Positions 1 to 9,100 of a DNA stretch of 64,000 bases are shown piece after piece (within the stretch, counting starts at the first letter, position 1; each line of letters starts with the position of its first letter). The position numbers and the translations under genes were made by a program. Under the pieces are notes generated by a model that made no database searches, was not told where the DNA came from, and saw nothing but the letters and a program-made list of their open reading frames with translations. Source of the DNA: Loktanella sp. (lineage in GTDB: Bacteria > Pseudomonadota > Alphaproteobacteria > Rhodobacterales > Rhodobacteraceae); NCBI GenBank assembly GCA_017390475.1, contig JAFPBO010000031.1, positions 1 through 64,000 of the forward strand. The letters are read 5' to 3'.

Positions 1-1224
1 ATCGACGTCGATATCGGGCGGCTCCTTGCGTTCCTTGCTGATGAAACGCTCGAACAGCAGATCGTTCTTGGCAGGGTCCACGGCAGTGATGCCCAGCACA
101 TAACAGACTGCAGAATTGGCGGCTGATCCGCGCCCCTGACATAAGATAGGCGGATTACACTGATGGCGGGCAAAGTCGATGATCTCGTGAATGGTCAGAA
201 AATATTGCGGAATGTCGAGCTTTGCGATCATCGCCAGTTCCTTGATCAGCGTGGCGCGAATTTTCGGCGGTATGCCTGCGGGATAGCGCGTGGCGGCCCC
301 CTGCCAGGTCAGCTCTTCCAGATGATCCTGTGCGCTGCGCCCTTCGGGCACGGTTTCATGCGGATATTCATAGGCCAGGTCGCGCAGATCAAACCGGCAG
401 GCATCGGCCACCTCACGACTGGCGTGGATCGCATGCGGCCAGTCCGCGAATAATTGCACCATCTGGGCGGGTGATTTCAGATAGCGTTCGGCATTGGCGG
501 CCAGTAGAAACCCCGCCTTGGCAATCGTGGTCTTATGCAGGATGCAGGTCATCACATCCTGCAACGGGCGGCGGTCAGGGGCGTGATAATGCACGTCATT
601 GGTGGCAAGGATCGACAACCCGTGCCTGAGCGCCAGCGCATCCAGAAAATTGATCCGCGCGCGATCATCACTGCGATAAAGATAGCTCGCCGCGATATGG
701 CGCAGCCCCGGCAAGGCTCGCAGCAGACGCGGCAGAGCGGATGCGAAATGCGCGAGATCCAACCCCGGCACAGCGATCAGCTGCACGCCCTCAGCATGGC
801 CGGCCAGATCATTAAGGTTTATGTCACAGGCCCCCTTGGCCTGCCACGCGCCATCCACATCATGCATCTTGCCTTTGGACAGCAGCGCACAAAGCCGCCC
901 ATAGGCAGCACGATCACGCGGATAAGCCAGAAACACATCGCCCGAGCGTAATTGCAGACGACAACCGATCACCGGCCTGATCTGCGCCTTGCGGGCCGCC
1001 GCATGCAGCCGGACCACGCCAGCCATGGAATTGAGATCAGCGCAGCCCAAAGCATCATAGCCCAGAGCCCAGGCCGTGCCTGCCAGATCGACAGCATCAG
1101 AGGCCCCGCGCAGAAAGGAAAAACAGGTCGTGACCCCCAGTTCCACGAAATCCGCCCGCGGATTGGGGGCAAAGCCGTCACCTTCCAAGGCTCTTTTCGG
1201 GTGCTGATGGTCATTCTGAGGCAT
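1..1224 (-). CDS. dnaE2: Error-prone DNA polymerase DnaE2, N-terminal part (truncated by window edge)
   Basis: This is the N-terminal 408 codons of a C-family DNA polymerase that performs translesion synthesis with ImuA and ImuB after DNA damage. The start is the ATG at 1224 (MPQNDHQHPKRALEG). The N-terminal PHP domain opens around residue 25 with FVELGVTTCFSFLRGASD, which is typical of DnaE2 rather than DnaE1. The reading frame leaves the window inside PDIDVD, the motif holding two of the three catalytic aspartates, so the palm, fingers and beta-binding regions are outside. It is the last gene of imuA-imuB-dnaE2 and starts 60 bases after the imuB stop. It is probably transcribed from the LexA-controlled promoter before imuA. 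Confidence 0.93.
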   Translation of the reverse strand, partial: MPQNDHQHPKRALEGDGFAPNPRADFVELGVTTCFSFLRGASDAVDLAGTAWALGYDALGCADLNSMAGVVRLHAAARKAQIRPVIGCRLQLRSGDVFLAYPRDRAAYGRLCALLSKGKMHDVDGAWQAKGACDINLNDLAGHAEGVQLIAVPGLDLAHFASALPRLLRALPGLRHIAASYLYRSDDRARINFLDALALRHGLSILATNDVHYHAPDRRPLQDVMTCILHKTTIAKAGFLLAANAERYLKSPAQMVQLFADWPHAIHASREVADACRFDLRDLAYEYPHETVPEGRSAQDHLEELTWQGAATRYPAGIPPKIRATLIKELAMIAKLDIPQYFLTIHEIIDFARHQCNPPILCQGRGSAANSAVCYVLGITAVDPAKNDLLFERFISKERKEPPDIDVD

Positions 1225-1235
1225 GACACCCCGGC

Positions 1236-1270
1236 TTCTTTTTTCCAAAAATACTCCCGCCGTAGGCAGC
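1236..1270 (-). repeat. Copy of dispersed intergenic repeat (between imuB and dnaE2)
   Basis: Read on the minus strand it carries the core GGCGGGAGTATTTTTGG followed by AAAAAAGAAG. It fills most of the gap between the imuB stop and the dnaE2 start. Seven similar copies lie elsewhere in the window. Confidence 0.6.
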
Positions 1271-1284
1271 GCAACCCAACCGCA

Positions 1285-2817
1285 TCACGCAAACATCCCA
1301 TGGACAAACCAGCGCGGATCACCGTCGCGCCCGTCTTCATGCAGACCTTCGCGGTAAAGCCATAGCCGCCGTCCCGCCTGATCCTCGACCTTGAAATAAT
1401 CACGCAGGCGGGTGCCGGGGCGGTCTTTCCACCATTCGGGCGCAATCCGTTCGGGGCCATTATAACGGACGACACGGTGGGTCTGACGACGCCATTGAAA
1501 TTGCGCGGGCGGGCCTTCGGGAACAGCGTAAAGCACGCGGATTTCCTCGGGATGATCGAGCAGCCGGATCGGGCGTTCATTGGCGGGCACAGGCATCAGC
1601 GCGGGGGGTGTCGCCAAGGCGGGCAAGCACGCCTCGGCCCGTTCAGGGATATGGCTTGCGCGCAGGATGGGCCTTGTCACGGCACGATCCCCGAAACGCG
1701 CCGTCAGCCGGTCCAGCAATTGCGACAGATGCAGATCGTCATCCGACCCGCCCGTTAGATTGGTCTGGATACCCTGCATCTGCGCCGGATCGCCTGCTTC
1801 CAGCGAGATCAGGTCGAAACCGAAACCGGGGTTGATCCGGTCCAGCCTGTCCCGGAACAGGCTGTGCAGATGCACAGGGTCACGTGACGGGGCGGACGTG
1901 GCGACATCCAGATGACTGACATCGCCATCGGTGCGATAGATTGTCAGATACAACCGCCGGCAGCCCTGCCCCGCCTGATGCAGCAGGTCACATAGATCGG
2001 CACAAAGCGCGGGCAGATAGGGGGTCGGGTCAAAAATCGGCTCGGCCAACCGGGTTTGCACCACAAAACGCGGCGCGGCATCGACGCTAGACACAGGTTC
2101 AGCAAGATTGCCCAGCGCCTGATCCAGCCGCAGCACCGGATTGGCCGCCAGCGCCGCCCTGGCGAAACGGCGGGTCAGCGACAGGCGCGGCACATCGATC
2201 AGCGCACCGATGGTTTTCAGCCCCAGACGGCGCAATAACAGCACCGTCTGCCCATCCAGCCGCAAACCCGTGACCGGCAGCGCGCCCAGTTTCACCGCCA
2301 CCTGATCGGCTGCACAGATCGCGCGCACCGACCCGTACCGCGCCAGCGCCCAGGCCGCCCCCCAGGTCGGCGCCACCGCCAAGCGCGATGTCAGACCCAG
2401 CAGAGACAATTGCGTCTCCATCTCTATCAGCATCGCGGCCTCACCACCCAGCAGATGGTCCGCCCCGGTGGTGTCCAGAATAATCCCGTCATCACCATCG
2501 CGCACTGTCCACGGACACCAGCGCCGCGCCCAGAGCACCAGCCGGTCCAGCGCCGCGCGATCCGCGGCCTGATCGGCATAGGCCACCTGCATGTCCGGGC
2601 AGATCGCGCGCATATCCACCACCCGCGATCCCGGCATGACTCCCGCCAACCGTGCCACGCGATTGGTGGCATGGACCACCGGTCCATGCTGCGCCGCGCG
2701 CGCCAGCACCATCGGTATATCATCCTGTGGCGCGTTGCCTTGCCGCTCCATCAGCCGCGTCCAGCGTTCGATCGCCAGTTGCGGCAACCAGATCGACACG
2801 ATCCGCCGCCCGGTCAT
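1285..2817 (-). CDS. imuB: ImuB, Y-family polymerase-like protein of the SOS mutasome
   Basis: A Y-family polymerase homologue of 510 aa that acts as a scaffold for DnaE2 and ImuA; ImuB proteins usually lack polymerase activity themselves. The chosen start is the ATG at 2817 (MTGRRIVSIWLPQLAIERW), because the N-terminal beta strand of the family begins here. A longer open frame to 2958 lies inside imuA and adds non-conserved sequence. The Y-family fold can be followed through VVHATNRVARLAGV, DGIILDTTGADHLLGG and the thumb-like region LGLKTIGALIDVP. The acidic residues of active Y polymerases are not clearly present. It overlaps the 3' end of imuA by 98 bases, so the two are probably translationally coupled. 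Confidence 0.9.
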   Translation of the reverse strand: MTGRRIVSIWLPQLAIERWTRLMERQGNAPQDDIPMVLARAAQHGPVVHATNRVARLAGVMPGSRVVDMRAICPDMQVAYADQAADRAALDRLVLWARRWCPWTVRDGDDGIILDTTGADHLLGGEAAMLIEMETQLSLLGLTSRLAVAPTWGAAWALARYGSVRAICAADQVAVKLGALPVTGLRLDGQTVLLLRRLGLKTIGALIDVPRLSLTRRFARAALAANPVLRLDQALGNLAEPVSSVDAAPRFVVQTRLAEPIFDPTPYLPALCADLCDLLHQAGQGCRRLYLTIYRTDGDVSHLDVATSAPSRDPVHLHSLFRDRLDRINPGFGFDLISLEAGDPAQMQGIQTNLTGGSDDDLHLSQLLDRLTARFGDRAVTRPILRASHIPERAEACLPALATPPALMPVPANERPIRLLDHPEEIRVLYAVPEGPPAQFQWRRQTHRVVRYNGPERIAPEWWKDRPGTRLRDYFKVEDQAGRRLWLYREGLHEDGRDGDPRWFVHGMFA

Positions 2818-3397
2818 AGGTGGCGATCCATGCGCCGGGTTTCGACTGTCGCGACCGGAACAGATCGACCGCCCAACGTGGTGCGCCGGGGGCCAGAGCA
2901 TCCTGCGGATGCTGTGCCGAGGGACAAGCCGCAATGCGCCAGCGGTCGCGCGCCGCACTTAGATTCGGGCTGGCGGCACGGCGGATCAGCCAGCAGGGGA
3001 CCGCTACCGCCTCTGACCTGAGCGCCAGCCGCTTGGTCGCGGTGAAATCCAGTGCCGCAGGATCGCCCCAAATCTCGCCGATCACAGCGCCTAAGGCCTG
3101 ACAACGTAGCCCTTCCTCCATCGCCCAAAGCAGATCGGCCGCACGCGACAGGCTGACCATGATCAGCGGCCGCGTCATCCTCATACCTGCCAGAGACGGA
3201 CCGCCGGTTTCCTTGCGCGACAACCGGTCCTGCACCCATAAAACCGGCCGTTGCCCGGCAGGCAGAGAGGCCAGCACAAATCCCAGCACAGCCGCATCCC
3301 AGGCCGTTTCGGCAAAAGCCTCTGACAAAACAGGCTGCGCCAGCGCCGGACGATCCCTCTGCCCTGCCGAAACTTTTGGTATATGAAGCAAACTCAT
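2720..3397 (-). CDS. imuA: ImuA, RecA-like accessory protein of the SOS mutasome
   Basis: A 225-aa RecA/SulA-related protein that is the first gene of the imuA-imuB-dnaE2 cassette. The length fits the family. Recognisable segments are AAVLGFVLASLPAGQRPVLW (RecA-like core strand and helix), the middle stretch LIMVSLSRAADLLWAMEEGL and ALGAVIGEIWG, and RLALRSEAVAVPCWLIR. The start at 3397 lies 30 bases from a GTTC-N7-GTTC LexA box, which supports DNA-damage induction. Its C-terminal end overlaps the N-terminus of imuB in another frame. Identification rests on the characteristic sequence pattern and gene order. Confidence 0.88.
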   Translation of the reverse strand: MSLLHIPKVSAGQRDRPALAQPVLSEAFAETAWDAAVLGFVLASLPAGQRPVLWVQDRLSRKETGGPSLAGMRMTRPLIMVSLSRAADLLWAMEEGLRCQALGAVIGEIWGDPAALDFTATKRLALRSEAVAVPCWLIRRAASPNLSAARDRWRIAACPSAQHPQDALAPGAPRWAVDLFRSRQSKPGAWIATYDRAADRVDLVAATGDRTLDAADGAARQRATG

Positions 3398-3426
3398 ACA
3401 CGTCAGACCTAATCTTTTGCTAAAAT

Positions 3427-3441
3427 GTTCATGCTTTGTTC
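3427..3441. promoter_or_regulatory. LexA (SOS) box of alphaproteobacterial type
   Basis: GTTC at 3427-3430 and GTTC at 3438-3441 are separated by exactly seven bases. This is the known LexA direct-repeat operator of Rhodobacterales and other alphaproteobacteria. It lies 30 bases upstream of the imuA start, where repression of the imuA-imuB-dnaE2 transcript is expected. Confidence 0.85.
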
Positions 3442-3589
3442 TATTTCATCCCAATGATTCTGACAATTGGCCTGCGCGACCTGCCACAGGATGACGCAGG
3501 GTTTGCAGTTCCGGCAGATCGCAGAACAAACGACATGACCTGTAATTTCCGCTTGTTCTTGGCGCTTCATTGCTGCTAGACCCCGCGGC

Positions 3590-3679
3590 GGAGATGTGGC
3601 CGAGTGGTCGAAGGCGCTCCCCTGCTAAGGGAGTAGGCGGGAAACCGTCTCGAGGGTTCGAATCCCTTCGTCTCCGCCA
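3590..3679 (+). tRNA. tRNA-Ser (anticodon GCT)
   Basis: The 90-nt sequence folds as a class II tRNA. Acceptor strand GGAGATG pairs with CGTCTCC (one G-U pair), followed by discriminator G and an encoded CCA. The anticodon stem CTCCC/GGGAG encloses loop CTGCTAA, giving anticodon GCT for AGC/AGU codons. A long variable arm follows, and the T loop reads TTCGAAT. The discriminator G and the variable arm are serine identity features. The gene stands alone between the imu cassette and the exported-protein operon. Confidence 0.97.
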
Positions 3680-3788
3680 CCTACCATTTGAACCCCGCTC
3701 TGGGTGCCCGCATGCGGCCTTTTCTATCGGAACTAAGCGGTTCCAACGTATCACCTCAGCGTCCTTGTTACTCCGGCCCCTTTGCCTG

Positions 3789-5462
3789 CTAATCCGGCAA
3801 TGCTTGTGGCCAAGGCGCAGTTCCCAGCGGCTGCATATCCGGGAAAAACTTCGCCATATTCCAGCTTGATCGGGGGCCGATGTCGCTGATGCGGAGAGAC
3901 ATTCCATCTTGCAGCGGGGCGGTAGTGAGGATGCCGGATATCTCTGCCTGCTCAAACAGCAGCCTGTGCAAATCGGATTCTGACACCCCGCCGTGCAAGC
4001 TGAAATCAGCGTGGGTGATCAGCCCATAACCGGACAGGTCCCAGCCCAGTGACTGCCAAAGCGATCCGAATGCTGCGCCTTGTCCGGCAAAGGGCGCGCC
4101 GGGCAGTCCGTACCAGCCCGAAAGTGCCGGCAGATTGGCGATCGCCCAGAATCTGCCCGACCAGACAAGATAGCGGCCTATCGCCGGATCAGGCAGGCTG
4201 GCCAACAGATGGTATTCCTGAATTTGCCAATCATGCAGCTGCCCGCTGCGCCCGGTGGCAGTGATCCGATGTGGCAGCGCGGCAAGGCCCGCCGGCCGGA
4301 TGGCGGCAAAGGGATCTCGTGGCCGGATCGGCAAGGCAATGCCACCAAGCGGGTCTCTTGCATAGATGATACCCGGGAACTCCGCGATACCGAAGTAAAT
4401 CCACTGATCCGACTCGAATACTGCCACCGAGGCGTTGGCAAGCGCGGTATAGCGGTTCTGCGCCCCGGCTAGCCCGGTAAAATCGAGCGTCATGCCCCAG
4501 GTTGCCAGACCTTCGGTCGGAATATGGGTCCAGTTGACCTCACCCGGATCAAAGCCATCGGGCATGTTCCAGACAGGATCGCCCGGCATCCGGGCGCTGC
4601 GGGTCTGGCCCCAGAATGGCGCGACACCAGCGACCTGCTGCCGGATCAGCCAGTCTGACGATATCTCATCCACATAGAACGGATGGTAGCGCAGGATGCC
4701 ATTGGTGCTGTCCTCTTGCCCGACGACACCGCTGGAAATGACCATCTCGTATGGTCCTTCAAAAGTGACGGCATCGCGCAACAGCCCCGCGATCCGCGCG
4801 GGCACCGAGACACCACTGGCATCCGATATGATATAGGGCGCTGAAAAGCTGGTTTCGTCCACATCAAGATCAGTCCAATCCCAGCCTTCACCTACAGCAT
4901 CGGTCAGGGCGAGACAGGGTAGCCCGAAACATTGCGCCTCTGCCGCCTCTGCTGCGGGCATGATACGCCGCGCGACCGCAACTGGAGAGGCGGCCATATA
5001 TTTGTCGCTGAAAAACACCCAACGCCAGGTGACATGCGGTGCGGGATCAGCCTCAGCAGGCGTGAACAGCCCGTCATAATTTGCAGCCACGTCGGCCTGC
5101 AGAACCGGGCCGAGATTGAATCGGGTGATCTCGACCAACCGATAGGGCGACAACCAATCCTCATCCGCCGGAACCTCGTAGCTGGTGATCCGGTAGCGAA
5201 CATGCGGCAGCGGCTGTTCCAGCGCGTCAATCGCCAGGATCGCCTTTTCCGCGTCGGACAGCGGATAATCAGCCTGCAGGATGCTGCCTTGCTCGGGATG
5301 AGGAAAGCGGTGCGGACCGTTCCACTCCTCTGTCCAGAAGTAACCCGGTGCAATGGGCAGGAATCCGTCGGCCCGTGCAAAAGTGCCGATTGTGTCGTCC
5401 GCCTTGGCCAGGCTGACATTCATCAGACAGGCCAAGACCACTGTCACCGAGCGGATCAGCAT
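3789..5462 (-). CDS. Exported protein of unknown function, last gene of the VWA operon
   Basis: A 557-aa protein with a signal peptide at residues 1-21 (MLIRSVTVVLACLMNVSLAKA). The start at 5462 is preferred over the upstream open frame because it opens the signal peptide and lies five bases after the stop of the preceding gene. The mature part is rich in Trp, Pro and acidic residues, has one close cysteine pair (CFGLPC), and shows no membrane segment or catalytic motif that I recognise. The composition suggests a beta-rich periplasmic or surface protein. It is the last of five genes spaced by overlaps or gaps of at most five bases. I cannot assign a family, so the function is unknown. Confidence 0.8.
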   Translation of the reverse strand: MLIRSVTVVLACLMNVSLAKADDTIGTFARADGFLPIAPGYFWTEEWNGPHRFPHPEQGSILQADYPLSDAEKAILAIDALEQPLPHVRYRITSYEVPADEDWLSPYRLVEITRFNLGPVLQADVAANYDGLFTPAEADPAPHVTWRWVFFSDKYMAASPVAVARRIMPAAEAAEAQCFGLPCLALTDAVGEGWDWTDLDVDETSFSAPYIISDASGVSVPARIAGLLRDAVTFEGPYEMVISSGVVGQEDSTNGILRYHPFYVDEISSDWLIRQQVAGVAPFWGQTRSARMPGDPVWNMPDGFDPGEVNWTHIPTEGLATWGMTLDFTGLAGAQNRYTALANASVAVFESDQWIYFGIAEFPGIIYARDPLGGIALPIRPRDPFAAIRPAGLAALPHRITATGRSGQLHDWQIQEYHLLASLPDPAIGRYLVWSGRFWAIANLPALSGWYGLPGAPFAGQGAAFGSLWQSLGWDLSGYGLITHADFSLHGGVSESDLHRLLFEQAEISGILTTAPLQDGMSLRISDIGPRSSWNMAKFFPDMQPLGTAPWPQALPD

Positions 5463-5467
5463 TTGTT

Positions 5468-6193
5468 CTACTCGACCAACCGCGCAACAAAGGGAGTCTG
5501 CGTCTTGCATTGCAGGCCGCCAAGGATGGCATTGACGGCGGCGTCACCGGCATTGGATGAAATGCTGTAGTCAAACACGCTGTTGCCCTGCACTTCGGTC
5601 GGGCTGACAAGGGTCAGGGTCCAGATCACGCTGGCGGCGGTCGCGCCATCGCTGCTGGACATCGCCTCATCTGCCAGAACACCGCGCCAGCTGCGCCGTC
5701 CTGTGCTGGACCAGCGCACCATGCCGGCAGATTCCGCCATCAACTTATCAGGGTGGAAACTGCCGCCCCAGTTGATTTGTCGTACCGCGCTGCTCATCGG
5801 TGGTGCGCCGATAAAGGCGCCCAGCATTGGGCAGGCCGAGGCGTCTGTAGCCCCTGCCCTGATCTGCCAATTGCCATCTTGCGGAGTCATTTCATCGAAC
5901 AATTCCAGCGGGCAACTGCCCTGCCCACCATATAGCAAATCGAGATCAGCGGGGGCCATCGCGGACCAGCCCAGCTTTCCGTCCGGGGTGCGGACGAGTG
6001 TCTTATCCTCTGCCCCGTCCTCGATGACCACGGGCGCGGTCGCGGCCACCTCTTCCAGCGTCAGATTGCTGACGCGGCAGGTGCAACCGCTGTTGGTGCA
6101 GGTGGCGATCTGGATTTTCTGTCCGGTCTGGGCCATCACTCCGCCTGTCATGGCAGCAAGAATGGCCAGCGAAGATAACATATATCGGCGCAT
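5468..6193 (-). CDS. Exported cysteine-rich protein of unknown function, VWA operon
   Basis: A 241-aa protein with a signal peptide of about 21 residues ending in GGVMA. The mature N-terminus has a three-cysteine cluster (ATCTNSGCTCRVSN), and further cysteines occur in GSCPLEL, SACPML and LQCKTQ. Six cysteines in all suggest disulfides in the periplasm. The motif GGSFHPDKLM resembles GGSFTPTALM inside the neighbouring VWA protein, which points to a shared small domain. It starts three bases after the stop of the VWA gene. No enzyme motif was seen and no family is recognised with confidence. Confidence 0.8.
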   Translation of the reverse strand: MRRYMLSSLAILAAMTGGVMAQTGQKIQIATCTNSGCTCRVSNLTLEEVAATAPVVIEDGAEDKTLVRTPDGKLGWSAMAPADLDLLYGGQGSCPLELFDEMTPQDGNWQIRAGATDASACPMLGAFIGAPPMSSAVRQINWGGSFHPDKLMAESAGMVRWSSTGRRSWRGVLADEAMSSSDGATAASVIWTLTLVSPTEVQGNSVFDYSISSNAGDAAVNAILGGLQCKTQTPFVARLVE

Positions 6194-6196
6194 GGT

Positions 6197-9100
6197 TTAC
6201 TCCGTATTTGAGGGGCCCATCAAAAGGTCGAGCAATTGGTCAGTGCTCATCCCGTTTTCTGGGGTGATTTCGATAAAGCTGGGGTCGGTCGGGGTTGCTG
6301 TCTCGCTTTGGGCCGCCTCTGTCGCACCCTGCACGATGGCGTCGGCCATGAAGCCACCACCATCCGCCAGTTGCATCGGCGCAAAGACGACAGGGGCCGG
6401 GCAATCGCGGGTCACGATGCCGTCACCTTCGAAATAGCGGCATTGCGGCGTGGCAAAATCCAGCGTGATACTATCGCAGCGGGCCATCAGCATTAGATCA
6501 GCCGTGCTTTGCCCGGTTTTGCCAAAAGATATAATTTCAAACTCCAGCGGCGTCTCGGAATCCGTGACGTTGCGCAGGTCCTGCCCATTCGCCGTCGCTG
6601 TGACCGGAGCGATCATCCGATAGTCCCCGCCTTCCGGCCCGGTCAGAGCGGCGGAAATGAAACAACCCGTCTCGAACTGGGTGCGGCCTGTCGGGGTGAC
6701 CGTGATTTCTGTGGCACCGGCGTCGGGCGCCACTGCCTCAAATTCAGTGGCGCCGAACATTTCGCCATTCAGGTCGAGGAAGCGGACTTCATAGAAACCG
6801 GGCTGATCGGGCACCGGCAACACCTGATCCTGTCCGTCCATCATCCTTGCGCCATCGATCGAAAAAATTGCCGGGCCGTCGCGGTCGAAAGTATCATGTA
6901 CGGATATGGTTCCCCGGAACCCCTCTGGCGCAGTCAGCATCACCGGAAAGTAGCCGCCCGATCCGGCGATGATCGGATCGTCGGGCAGGTCCATTGATAC
7001 CTCATCGAAGCCGTAGACAGGTGCCAGCACCACCTGCTGCACCGTATTGCCCGGCATGATGGTGACGTTGCGGTTGCGGTATTCGCGGAACAGGGTTTCG
7101 GCGCGGATGTCATAGGTGTTGCCGACCCCCAGAGGGTGATCCTGCGCTGACATCTCGCTCATATGGACTTGTCCGTCCCGATAGGCCGCATCCTCGCCTT
7201 CAATCAGGATGATCCCCACCTGGCGCATCTCGGACCGGTCCGCACCAGCAATTGACACGCTGACTGGGCGGGTTTGCGCGCCAGTGACCGGCTGGCCGCG
7301 TTCGATCAACGGCGCAATCATGCTGGCGGTCAGTTTCGTCGTGATATCGGCATCATTGAAATGGCACAGGCTGCCCAGATCTGAGGTGTCATAGCAGGCC
7401 CCGTCGCTGTCGATCCACATCCGTGGGTTCAGGCGCAGTTCTTCCCCGTCGGGGCTAAACAGCGACATGCTGGGCATATCCGTCTGGGTCGGCGTGGCAG
7501 ACGCACTCTGGAACTCCGGAGCTGTCACGCCCCAGCCTTCCGGCAAGGGCACGGTGACACCGCTGGCGGGATCGGTCCATGAACAGACCATTTCTGCACA
7601 GGCAAAGACGATAGTGTCATCCTGTTCCAATGCGCCGTGATCTTCGGGCACTGGGCCGTAAAGCTGGTCTTGCATCATGGCCACGGACGGCAGCGGCAGG
7701 GATAACGGCCAAAAGATCACGGGCACGCTGTTAGCGCCCGATGCCATCGTACCGGAAAAGCCGTCCGAAAACGGGGCGAGTGCCAGGACAAAAGGCTCAG
7801 GTGCAACAGAAGGCAGGCTGAAGGTGACGAACAGATAGCCTTCCTCCTCGGTCACGTTGTCGAGCGCTGCCTCGCTGCCCGGCGCACCCGTCATCAGCGC
7901 AGTAGGGGTAAAGCTACCACCATAGCGGGTGTCCTGCGATGTCACCGTCACATCGACCATGACCATCGGGTCTGTCGGCGCACCGGCAGGCGCATCGCGC
8001 GGGGCGACGGCCAGCACCTGCCACGACCCTTCCAGACCCAGCGCACCGTGATCCTCCTCGGCACTGGTGTTGATCCGGACGGTAAAATCATTCACCTGTC
8101 CCGGAAAGATCGCGACATCGGCGGATAACGTGACTTCACCTGGCGCATAGGCCGTGACGCGCCAGTTGCCCGGCTCGAACGTGCCGGAAATGACCGGACC
8201 AGTATCCATCGGTGCCCAAGCCTCTGGCGACATGTCAGCATCTAGCGGCACCGCGTCCCACGTCACATCCGATTGCGGCACTTCTGGCGGCAGGCGAAAA
8301 GTGGCAGGAACGCCCGGCAAGGTGTCGGCCCCTTGCGTTGCAGCAACGGTGGCACCGATCGTTATCGGACGGCGGGTGATGATGGTGTCGCGGTCATCCG
8401 GATGGCCACTGCGTCGCAGGACCAGATCATAGACACCCTCACGATCGGGCATCGCCAATGTGACACTCAGGTTCCCGCCGGCACCTTGATAAAGGGCGGC
8501 TTCGTTGCCAATTTTCCGACCATCCGCATCAGAGACGCCAAACGCATAATTCACCGCATAGCCACCATCCAGCGCAAGTGCGATCCGCTCTCCCGGCAAG
8601 GCGTGGTCTGGTCCCACAATGCTGACGACCGGGTTTTCGACAACCTCGAAACTTTGTTCGTCGATAATGACATAGTTGCTGTTGCGGAGCACCGCGACGG
8701 CCAACCGGTACGTACCGGGAGGCAAGGCGTTGAACGCCGCTGCGCGCTGGCCCGGATCCCGGCTGGTGATAAGATCATCGCTGAGAACCTGATCGCGTGT
8801 CAGCACCCCTTCTGGCCCTGTGGCGATGATCGTATACGGGGTGCCGCCCAGATTGCCGGTACCGGGATGGGTGATCTGATAGGGCAGTCGCCCCCGCATG
8901 CCCGCCTGAACCTGTCCAAGAGGCGGAATGGCGGCAACCATCTCTGTCCCGGTAAATGGCACCTGAATATAGCCACAGCATTTGCTAAGCGATACTTGTC
9001 GCTCGGCCCGGCCCTCGGCCCCTTCGGCAATGATCAGCCAATCGCCCAACGGCAGTTCGGTGGACAAGCCCTGCAGGTTCTGCTGCCTGCCCTCTGTCAC

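Noticed and set aside
163-1365. Several + strand frames at the left edge
   Set aside because: They are shadows of dnaE2 on the minus strand, which shows the PHP domain and the PDIDVD motif.
2818-2958. N-terminal extension of ImuB to an upstream ATG
   Set aside because: The added residues lie inside imuA and do not look like the family; ATG at 2817 gives the expected start.
3700-3726. Weak hairpin followed by TTTTCT after tRNA-Ser
   Set aside because: The stem is only three to four good pairs; it could be the tRNA terminator but is too weak to list.
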